A DNA stretch of 7,497 bases, taken from Rhodobiaceae bacterium (GTDB taxonomy: Bacteria > Pseudomonadota > Alphaproteobacteria > Parvibaculales > Parvibaculaceae). This document shows positions 1-4,477 of the stretch, in pieces; the stretch's first letter is position 1; every line of letters starts with the position of its first letter. The stretch covers positions 32,044 to 39,540 of the forward strand of contig NVWR01000005.1 in assembly GCA_002746275.1 (NCBI GenBank). Direction: 5' to 3'. A model generated the notes under the pieces. It ran no database searches, was not told where the DNA came from, and saw only the letters and a program-made list of their open reading frames with translations. The position numbers and the translations under genes were made by a program.

Positions 1-819
1 GATGGCATTGCCGCCACCGCTGGGCCCGGCCTTATCGGGGGTGTGATTGTGGGGCTGATGACAGCCAAGGCCATCGCCCTTGTTCACAACCTGCCTTTTT
101 TTGGTGTCAATCATCTGGAGGGTCATGCGCTCACCACCAGGCTCACCAACGAGACGCCTTTCCCCTACCTCTTGCTGTTGGTCTCCGGCGGGCACTGCCA
201 ACTTTTGCACGTGAAGGGTTTGGGAGACTACGAAAGGCTTGGCTCCACCATCGATGACGCAGTCGGCGAGGCCTTCGACAAGACGGCGAAGATGATGGGC
301 CTGGGCTATCCCGGCGGCCCAGCCGTAGAGGTCTATGCAAAAAAGGGCGATGCGAGCCGGTTCGTCCTGCCCCGCCCTTTGCTCAATCGTCCCGACTGTG
401 ATTTTTCTTTCTCAGGCCTCAAAACCGCAACCCGCAAACACATTCTCGCGCGCCGTGACCAAGGCGAGCTGAGTGAAACCGACAAGGCTGATATCGCGGC
501 GGCGTTTCAACTCGCTGTCGCCGACGTGCTGGCGGCCAAAGTCACCCGCGCCATGACGCTGACGCAGGCAGCCCTCGGCCCCAGCCCTCGTCTTGTGGTC
601 GCCGGAGGTGTTGCCGCCAATCAGGCCTTGCGGACCCGCCTTGCAGAGACCGCTGCCGACCAGGGATTTACACTCGAAGTCCCACCTGTGGCACTTTGCA
701 CAGACAATGGCGCCATGATCGCGTGGGCCGGGCTCGAACATTTGGATGCTGGCGAACGCTCATCCATGGACTTGGAGCCCCGCGCCCGCTGGCCCCTCGA
801 CAAATCCACCAACCGCTAA
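1..819 (+). CDS. tsaD: tRNA N6-adenosine threonylcarbamoyltransferase TsaD, 5'-truncated by window edge
   Basis: This is the catalytic subunit of bacterial t6A synthesis (Kae1/TsaD/Gcp, ASKHA fold). In the cytosol, with TsaB and TsaE, it moves threonylcarbamoyl from TC-AMP to A37 of ANN-decoding tRNAs. The frame is open from base 1, so the gene starts left of the window; 272 residues are visible against a usual length of about 340-360, so roughly the first 80 are missing. Seen in window numbering: the TAGPGLIGG segment, the metal-binding H38-L-E-G-H42 motif, VSGGHCQL, the [23 protein letters not shown] nucleotide-site region shown by its core [32 protein letters not shown] and the C-terminal [12 protein letters not shown]. 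All diagnostic motifs in this part are intact. A GTG at 43 lies inside the conserved core and is not the start. In many Alphaproteobacteria gpsA follows tsaD directly; here a minus-strand block lies between them. No T-rich plus-strand terminator follows the TAA. Confidence 0.97.
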   Translation, partial: DGIAATAGPGLIGGVIVGLMTAKAIALVHNLPFFGVNHLEGHALTTRLTNETPFPYLLLLVSGGHCQLLHVKGLGDYERLGSTIDDAVGEAFDKTAKMMGLGYPGGPAVEVYAKKGDASRFVLPRPLLNRPDCDFSFSGLKTATRKHILARRDQGELSETDKADIAAAFQLAVADVLAAKVTRAMTLTQAALGPSPRLVVAGGVAANQALRTRLAETAADQGFTLEVPPVALCTDNGAMIAWAGLEHLDAGERSSMDLEPRARWPLDKSTNR

Positions 820-850
820 TCATTCAAGCGATGGTTGGTCTCCCAACAAC

Positions 851-875
851 TGTCACCCTGGACTTGATCCGGGAT
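851..875. repeat. Degenerate copy of an alphaproteobacterial dispersed palindromic repeat
   Basis: ACCCTGGA (855-862), loop CTTGA, TCCGGGAT (868-875). The arms pair over 8 positions with one T-G wobble and one C-A mismatch. The form matches the short intergenic repeat often seen in Alphaproteobacteria as TGTCATCCCGGACTTGATCCGGGAT, with a few substitutions in the left arm. In the frame that starts at 746 it reads as the spurious peptide HPGLDPG, a familiar artefact of this repeat. It lies 35 nt after the tsaD stop. It could act as a weak hairpin at the end of the tsaD transcript, but no T-run follows. Family membership is from memory of the motif; copy number in this genome is unknown. Confidence 0.6.
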
Positions 876-901
876 GCGCGGTTTTCCGTCCGACTTCACG
901 C

Positions 902-935
902 AAAAAAAAGAGACGCCGGCGGGGACCGGCGTCTC
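902..935 (-). terminator. Strong intrinsic terminator ending the minus-strand small-gene/sRNA unit
   Basis: Read on the minus strand: GAGACGCCGG (935-926), loop UCCCCG (925-920), CCGGCGUCUC (919-910), then eight U (909-902). The stem is a perfect 10 bp and GC-rich. The T-run is present only in the minus direction, so this terminates transcription from the small genes at 1300-1014 and not from tsaD. The C-rich loop resembles the loops of the two hairpins just upstream. Confidence 0.9.
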
Positions 936-1013
936 AACTTGCCAAAAGCGGGGGAACACTGTTGGCAAAATCCGGGCTCTCAAGGGAGGGAATGAGAGCC
1001 CGGCAGGAGTTCA
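902..1013 (-). ncRNA. Candidate anti-Shine-Dalgarno-type small RNA (three C-loop hairpins plus terminator)
   Basis: Directly after the stop of the 37-codon gene at 1014-1127, the minus strand carries three consecutive hairpins. Hairpin 1 (1003-972) has a perfect 10-bp stem, CCGGGCTCTC with GAGAGCCCGG, and a 12-nt loop containing CCCUCCC. Hairpin 2 (968-939) has a 7-bp stem, TTGCCAA with TTGGCAA, and a 16-nt loop containing UUCCCCC. Hairpin 3 (935-910) is the terminator, with loop UCCCCG and U8. The linkers are exactly 3 nt. Known families: rhizobial alpha-r14/NfeR1 and Rhodobacter CcsR ('cuckoo') sRNAs are short RNAs that display C-rich anti-SD motifs in hairpin loops and repress translation by pairing with ribosome-binding sites, helped by Hfq. 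Inference: this is such an RNA, either processed from the 3' UTR or made from its own promoter. A weak TTGGTA (1043-1038), 16-nt, TAGTTT (1021-1016) pair lies at the right place. The 5' end is a guess. Alternatively it is only an elaborate terminator region. Confidence 0.5.
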
Positions 1014-1127
1014 TCAAACTATTTGGCTGGCCTGAGCTACCAAAAGCACGGCGTAGGCCGACAAGGTAATGGTGACAGCGCGGGCGCTGAAGCGCCGGAA
1101 GGTGGAAGTGATTTCACTGTGGGACAT
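1014..1127 (-). CDS. Predicted 37-aa small hydrophobic protein (second of a tandem pair)
   Basis: An ATG at 1127-1125 is preceded at 5 nt by AGGTG (1137-1133), and a 37-codon frame ends in TGA at 1016-1014. The product begins MSHSEITSTFRRFSARA, polar and with an Arg-rich stretch at 11-16. It continues with a hydrophobic segment at about 17-31 (AVTITLSAYAVLLVA) and ends in AQASQIV. This fits a short single-pass or amphipathic membrane peptide with a basic cytoplasmic N-terminus. It lies 59 nt downstream of another frame of exactly 37 codons on the same strand, and the hairpin cluster starts 10 nt past its stop. I recognise no family. A 14-nt palindrome (1096-1083, GGCGC-UUCA-GCGCC on the minus strand) inside the gene means the stretch could instead belong to a structured RNA. 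Confidence is moderate because short frames arise by chance; the SD, hydrophobic profile and terminator placement are in its favour. Confidence 0.5.
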   Translation of the reverse strand: MSHSEITSTFRRFSARAVTITLSAYAVLLVAQASQIV

Positions 1128-1186
1128 GGGGACACCTATTTATCTATGAGGGGAGGAGGATTTTGAGGTGAGGGAACAAGGATCGT
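1128..1186 (-). promoter_or_regulatory. C-rich anti-SD-like leader between the two small genes
   Basis: The minus-strand spacer holds CCTCCTCCCC (1159-1150), complementary to a consensus Shine-Dalgarno sequence, preceded by TTCCCTCACCTC. CACCT at 1170-1166 can pair with AGGTG at 1137-1133, the putative SD of the downstream 37-codon gene. That would put CCTCCTCCCC in the intervening loop and hide the SD. The complementarity is direct; the regulatory reading is inference. No convincing -35/-10 pair is visible here, so the two small genes are probably cotranscribed. Confidence 0.35.
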
Positions 1187-1300
1187 TTAGAGGAGGTACT
1201 GACCAGTCACTTGGAGCGTAAGACCAATGCCATACAGCCCCAGCGCGAGGGTGCTGATGAGGAGAGGACCAAGGGTCAATCTCTGTGCTGCGTAAGCCAT
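1187..1300 (-). CDS. Predicted 37-aa small membrane protein (first of a tandem pair)
   Basis: The chosen ATG (1300-1298) has GGAG (1310-1307) 6 nt upstream. An ATG at 1312 (four residues longer) and a far upstream ATG at 1423 (78 residues) lack an SD. The stop is TAA at 1189-1187. The product begins MAYAAQRLTL, followed by a strongly hydrophobic stretch at about 11-29 (GPLLISTLALGLYGIGLTL) and the tail QVTGQYLL, a classic single transmembrane segment. It has the same length as its downstream neighbour (37 aa) and the same layout: short polar head, one hydrophobic helix, and a C-terminus with Gln followed by hydrophobic residues. Sequence identity between the two is low, so common descent is only a possibility. 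I recognise no named family. It lies 228 nt downstream of the tetR-like gene on the same strand and may share its control. Confidence 0.55.
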   Translation of the reverse strand: MAYAAQRLTLGPLLISTLALGLYGIGLTLQVTGQYLL

Positions 1301-1528
1301 GAAAAGCTCCATCTGATTATCAAATTCGTTTCGGGGAACGCTTTGAAAGCCTGTCATCGCGTCCATGCAGCCTATGTAGGGTGCCTTGAACGAAAAACAA
1401 TGAACACAATCAAAATTATTCATTATTCACCAAAATGTCGCACTTCTAGCACCGCGCAAAGGTGACAAACATCCCTCCCACAAGCGTGCTAGTTAAAATT
1501 AGTCAATAATATCAGTCTGTTAAAAGAT
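1301..1528 (-). other. AT-rich spacer between the TetR gene and the small-gene pair
   Basis: No protein gene is supported here. The part at about 1390-1440 is markedly AT-rich compared with its surroundings and is the likeliest place for a promoter of the small genes, but I find no clear sigma-70 pair. A 7-bp inverted repeat, CTAGCAC (1446-1452) with GTGCTAG (1486-1492), lies 37 nt past the tetR stop. It has a 33-nt loop and no T-run, so I do not call a terminator. The sequence directly after the tetR stop is T/A-rich (1491-1528) but has no good stem. Confidence 0.4.
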
Positions 1529-2152
1529 TCAGTTGGGCCGGATCTGAGGCGGCTCCTCGGCGTCACTGTCCCGACCCAAACCGCGCACAACCAGCTGATA
1601 GACCCCCTCAAGCTCCATTTCGAGCTTATCCAGGCTCAAACGGCTGAAAAGCTGGGGGTAGGAAAATTTCATGGTCGCAGCCTGGATGGTCTCTGCGGTG
1701 TGTACCGGGTCGTCCACCTGAAACTCCCCAGTCTCCTGCCCCATTGCCACAATCCGGGCCAGCACTTCGCGCTCCCGCGCCAGGCCCTCATTGTGAAACT
1801 CGGGCCGCTCCGCCGTAATAAGCTGCGCCAGCTCAACAATCCGGGGATTTTCCTCAAGGGCTCCAAAGGTGGAGCGCAGATCCTGGAAAAGAAATTCTCG
1901 AAGCCGTTCTGCTGCTGTCCGGGCTGGACCTTTCAAAATGGCATTCAGCTCCTGGGCGGTCTGAATAGAGGCCCGTCGACATATCTCTTCCGCAATATCG
2001 AGCTTGCCGGCAAAAAACCGGTAGAGATTGCCGGACGACATGGCGCAATCCAGCGCCAGCTCAGCCATCGTCGTCTTGCCATATCCATAATGCGTGAAGC
2101 GGTCGCGCGCCGCTTCGATGATCTTTTCGCGCGTGCAGTCTGTGGTGGTCAT
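1529..2152 (-). CDS. TetR/AcrR-family transcriptional regulator
   Basis: This is a DNA-binding repressor of the TetR type, dimeric and cytosolic, normally released by a small ligand. The product is 207 aa, a typical length. The N-terminal TetR_N helix-turn-helix spans about residues 8-54: REKIIEAARDRF, YGKTTMAELA, then the recognition-helix signature SSGNLYRFFAGK with the hallmark LYRFF. The remaining helical domain (about 60-200) is the variable ligand-binding part and shows no motif that gives a ligand. The ATG at 2152 is chosen because the HTH starts about 8 residues later, as in the family; the frame is open further to 2236, but that extension (start MVQGSKGF) has no SD and would cross a palindromic region. 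No strong SD precedes the chosen ATG either. The gene is divergent from gpsA (110-nt gap with palindromes at 2191-2215) and upstream, on the same strand, of the small membrane-protein genes. These are its most plausible targets besides itself. Confidence 0.9.
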   Translation of the reverse strand: MTTTDCTREKIIEAARDRFTHYGYGKTTMAELALDCAMSSGNLYRFFAGKLDIAEEICRRASIQTAQELNAILKGPARTAAERLREFLFQDLRSTFGALEENPRIVELAQLITAERPEFHNEGLAREREVLARIVAMGQETGEFQVDDPVHTAETIQAATMKFSYPQLFSRLSLDKLEMELEGVYQLVVRGLGRDSDAEEPPQIRPN

Positions 2153-2190
2153 GGTAAGCAGTGTAGACAGGCGCACTGAATAATCAACGA

Positions 2191-2215
2191 AACGTTCAAC
2201 GTTCGCACATGCGAA
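2191..2215. promoter_or_regulatory. Two overlapping palindromes in the tetR-gpsA divergent gap (candidate TetR operator)
   Basis: AACGTTCAACGTT (2191-2203) is a perfect 13-bp odd palindrome, and also two copies of AACGTT one base apart. It overlaps by two bases TTCGCACATGCGAA (2202-2215), with perfect 6-bp arms around CA. They lie 39-63 nt upstream of the regulator's ATG. TetR-family proteins usually autoregulate through 13-20-bp palindromes in such gaps, so one or both are reasonable operators. Operator function is inference. I see no clear -35/-10 elements to place them against. Confidence 0.45.
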
Positions 2216-2246
2216 ACCCTTGCTGCCCTGCACCAAATTAACCCTC

Positions 2247-2251
2247 AGGAG
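2247..2251 (+). promoter_or_regulatory. Ribosome-binding site of gpsA
   Basis: AGGAG lies 11 nt upstream of the GTG at 2263, 20 nt upstream of the ATG at 2272 and 29 nt upstream of the ATG at 2281. The spacing favours the GTG, though it is slightly long. An ATG at 2252 is followed by a TGA after four codons and is not a gene start. Confidence 0.55.
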
Positions 2252-2262
2252 ATGAGAGACCA

Positions 2263-3261
2263 GTGACCTCCATGCAAACCATGACTGTCGTTGGTGGCGG
2301 CGCCTGGGGAACCGCCCTTGCCACTGTTGCCGCCCGTGCTGGCCTTGATGTCATGCTGTGGGTCCGCGAACCTGAGATCGCCGACACGATCAACACCACA
2401 CACGAGAACACGGCCTTTCTGCCCGGCATCCCCCTTGACCCCAAAATCAAAGCGACGACGCAAGTCGCCGATCTTGTGGGCCTGGATGCCTGCCTGCTGG
2501 CGTGCCCCGCACAGCATTTGCGCGCCGTGACAGAGGAGCTAAGCCCCGTCCTGCCAAAGGGTGCGCTGGTCGCAATCTGTGCCAAAGGCATTGAGCAAAC
2601 ATCGGGCAAACTCATGAGCGAGGTGTTGGCAGAAACCCTTCCCCACGCGGTACCAGCCATCCTGTCCGGCCCCAGCTTCGCCGCCGATGTTGCCCGTGGC
2701 CAACCCACCGCAGTCACCCTCGCCTGCCGGGAAGAAGAAAAAGCAAGCGCCCTGGCGGAGACCATTGGCTCTGCAACCTTCCGCCCTTATTGGTCGCCGG
2801 ATGTTGTCGGTGCCCAAATTGGCGGCGCCATCAAAAACGTGTTGGCCATTGCCTGCGGCATTGTCGATGGCAAAGGGTTTGGCGAGAGCGCGCGGGCTGC
2901 CCTGACAGCACGCGGCTTCGCCGAAATGACACGCTTTGGAACCACCCTTGGCGCGGCGCGGGAAACCCTCACCGGTCTGTCCGGTCTTGGAGACCTGATC
3001 CTGACCTGCACGAGCACCCAAAGCCGCAACATGTCTCTCGGCCAGGCATTGGGAGCAGGTGAAACACTCGAGACCATTCTGGCCGCCCGCAACAACGTCG
3101 CTGAAGGGGTTTACACAGCGTCTGCCGTCCGCAAGATCGCGACCGAACGACATCTCGACATGCCGATCTGCGCCAGCATTGCCGACATTGTCACCGGCGC
3201 CCAATCTGTTGATGACGCTATTGCATCCTTGTTGGCACGGCCCTTCACCGCAGAGCTATAA
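2263..3261 (+). CDS. gpsA: NAD(P)-dependent glycerol-3-phosphate dehydrogenase
   Basis: GpsA reduces dihydroxyacetone phosphate to sn-glycerol-3-phosphate in the cytosol, supplying the backbone for phospholipids. The product is 332 aa from GTG 2263, the usual length. The Rossmann dinucleotide site is GGGAWGTALA at 11-20, right at the N-terminus. Then come AICAKGIE with K109, LSGPSFA at 135-140, AIKNVLAIACG with the catalytic Lys K191, the LSGLGDLILTC block with D244, and R255-N256 for substrate/cofactor contacts. All expected residues are present. The start is uncertain among GTG 2263, ATG 2272 and ATG 2281; the SD favours 2263 and the Rossmann strand would fit any of them. It probably heads an operon with the YCII, EVE and Rieske genes: gaps of 69, 18 and 1 nt, same strand, with no terminator seen between. 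Confidence 0.97.
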   Translation: MTSMQTMTVVGGGAWGTALATVAARAGLDVMLWVREPEIADTINTTHENTAFLPGIPLDPKIKATTQVADLVGLDACLLACPAQHLRAVTEELSPVLPKGALVAICAKGIEQTSGKLMSEVLAETLPHAVPAILSGPSFAADVARGQPTAVTLACREEEKASALAETIGSATFRPYWSPDVVGAQIGGAIKNVLAIACGIVDGKGFGESARAALTARGFAEMTRFGTTLGAARETLTGLSGLGDLILTCTSTQSRNMSLGQALGAGETLETILAARNNVAEGVYTASAVRKIATERHLDMPICASIADIVTGAQSVDDAIASLLARPFTAEL

Positions 3262-3330
3262 GCCCTACACAAGCCCAAGCCATCCGCCTAAGCTCACACA
3301 AATCATTTTGACCGCCACGAGGAACCTCAC

Positions 3331-3609
3331 ATGCTCTTTTGTATTATCGGTATCGACAAATCAAACGCCCTTGAATTGCGCATGGCCAATCGCGACGCGC
3401 ATCTTACCTATTGGGGAGAGACCGGCACTGTAAAGCTCGGCGGACCTTTTACGTCGGATGATGGTGAACGGCTTGAAGGATCCATGCTGGTGATCGATGT
3501 GGTGGACCGGGCTGCCGCGCAAAAACTTGCCGACGAAGACCCTTATGTAAAGGCCGGTCTTTTTGTCACGCGCGAATGCCGCGCCTGGAAATGGCTGTTG
3601 AAAGACTAA
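3331..3609 (+). CDS. YCII-domain (YciI-like) protein
   Basis: A small ferredoxin-like-fold protein of 92 aa, the usual size for a single YCII domain. Visible features: an N-terminal beta strand MLFCIIGIDK, H24 in RDAHLTYW, the GGPF turn at 37-40, the GSMLVIDV strand at 50-57, and the ADEDPYVKAGLF block at 67-78 with D70. A His-Asp pair is proposed as the active site in this family, and H24 and D70 fit it. The true reaction is unknown for most members. A good SD (GAGGA, 3319-3323) lies 7 nt before the ATG. In Alphaproteobacteria this gene usually sits between gpsA and an EVE-domain gene, exactly as here. That suggests a shared but undefined housekeeping link. Confidence 0.92.
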   Translation: MLFCIIGIDKSNALELRMANRDAHLTYWGETGTVKLGGPFTSDDGERLEGSMLVIDVVDRAAAQKLADEDPYVKAGLFVTRECRAWKWLLKD

Positions 3610-3627
3610 AACACAGGCGGGGAACAC

Positions 3628-4065
3628 ATGGCTTACTGGCTTTTCAAAACGGAACCGGGCACCTGGGGCTGGAACGATCAAGTGAAGCGCGGGGCCAAGG
3701 GCGAGCATTGGGACGGCGTGCGTAACTATCAAGCCAGCAATAATATGAAGGCCATGAAGGTGGGTGACCTGGGGTTTTTCTATCACTCCATCGACGAGAA
3801 GTCCGTGGTTGGCATTGTCCGCATTATCAAGGAACACTATCCCGACCACACCGACCCCAAAGAACGTTTCGGCATGGTGGACATTGAAGCAGTGGAAGCT
3901 CTCCCCACTCCCGTCACCTTGCAAGATGTAAAAGACAGTGCAGGCCTTGCCGACATGGTGCTCGCCAACAATTCCAGACTGTCCGTACAACCCGTGACAG
4001 CCGACGAATGGAAACGCGTCTGCAAAATGGGCGGCCTGAAAAAGGCCCCAACAGCGAAACCTTGA
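3628..4065 (+). CDS. EVE-domain protein (THYN1/YTH-like fold)
   Basis: EVE domains (PUA-like fold, related to human THYN1) bind modified bases in nucleic acids; the native role of the stand-alone bacterial protein is not settled. The product is 145 aa, a complete single-domain protein. Seen in order: AYWLFKTEP at 2-10, the WDGVRNYQASNN block at 28-39 (aromatic-cage region), KVGDLGFFYHS at 44-54, GIVRIIKEHYPD at 62-73, SRLSVQPVT at 116-124, and the C-terminal ICAMGGL-type end as VCKMGGL. All blocks typical of the alphaproteobacterial version are present. A GGGG-type SD precedes the ATG. The TGA is one base from the ATG of the Rieske gene, pointing to translational coupling. Confidence 0.94.
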   Translation: MAYWLFKTEPGTWGWNDQVKRGAKGEHWDGVRNYQASNNMKAMKVGDLGFFYHSIDEKSVVGIVRIIKEHYPDHTDPKERFGMVDIEAVEALPTPVTLQDVKDSAGLADMVLANNSRLSVQPVTADEWKRVCKMGGLKKAPTAKP

Positions 4066-4066
4066 G

Positions 4067-4477
4067 ATGAGCGAAAGTTTCGGTGACGCCCGCAGACGTG
4101 AAAAATGGGTGGCACGAACACCCCCTGCGGGCACCCTCCTTTGTAGTCTCGATGATATTGCCGCGCCCGGCGCAAAAGGCTTCACCTTCGGGTCAGGAAC
4201 AGATCTGTTCGACATGTTTGTTGTGAGGACACACGATAAAGTATTTGCCTATGTGAACGCCTGCCCGCATGCATTCACGCCGCTGGAGACCTTCACAGAC
4301 AGGTTCCTCACCCGCACAAAAGATCAAATCCTCTGCACAACCCATGGCGCTCTGTTTAATTTAGACGACGGGTTTTGTACCAGCGGACCGTGTGCTGGGA
4401 AAAATCTAGTGCCCCTCGCTATTGAGATCACCGAAGGCCAGATCAGACTGACCGCCCAGCCACCCGTCACGCGCTAA
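4067..4477 (+). CDS. Rieske-type [2Fe-2S] ferredoxin-like protein
   Basis: A small soluble iron-sulfur protein of 136 aa with no signal peptide or membrane segment, so probably a cytosolic electron carrier or redox subunit. The two cluster motifs are complete: C66-P-H68 in VNACPHAFTPLE and C90-T-T-H93 in ILCTTHGALFNLDDG. Two further cysteines, C104 and C109 in DGFCTSGPCAG, sit just after the second motif. This DGxCxxGPCxG block is a recurring form in a subgroup of bacterial Rieske proteins, and I read it as family-typical. No oxygenase partner is adjacent, so the redox partner is unknown. It begins 1 nt after the EVE stop and is the last gene of the gpsA run. Its TAA overlaps the stop of the convergent creatininase-like gene. 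Confidence 0.92.
   Translation: MSESFGDARRREKWVARTPPAGTLLCSLDDIAAPGAKGFTFGSGTDLFDMFVVRTHDKVFAYVNACPHAFTPLETFTDRFLTRTKDQILCTTHGALFNLDDGFCTSGPCAGKNLVPLAIEITEGQIRLTAQPPVTR

Noticed and set aside
746..1069. Plus-strand frames overlapping the tsaD end and the hairpin region
   Set aside because: They read through the dispersed repeat (HPGLDPG artefact) and the hairpins, and have low-quality composition with no SD.
1168..1221. Plus-strand mini-frame from GTG 1168 preceded by AGGAGG
   Set aside because: It has only 17 codons. The purine-rich stretch is better explained as the complement of the minus-strand C-rich tract.
1301..1423. Longer version (78 aa) of the first small membrane protein
   Set aside because: The upstream ATG has no SD and the added N-terminal part has unlike composition, whereas the GGAG-spaced ATG at 1300 gives a compact membrane peptide.
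1446..1492. 7-bp inverted repeat CTAGCAC/GTGCTAG downstream of tetR
   Set aside because: The loop is 33 nt, there is no T-run on either side, and a 7-bp match within 50 nt is not rare. Not called as terminator or operator.
2238..3204. Long antisense frames across gpsA
   Set aside because: These are shadows of a strongly conserved gene in GC-rich DNA; they have no recognisable domains.
3361..4215. 284-codon antisense frame across the YCII, EVE and Rieske genes
   Set aside because: It covers three genes with clear domain motifs on the other strand, so it is a codon-bias shadow.
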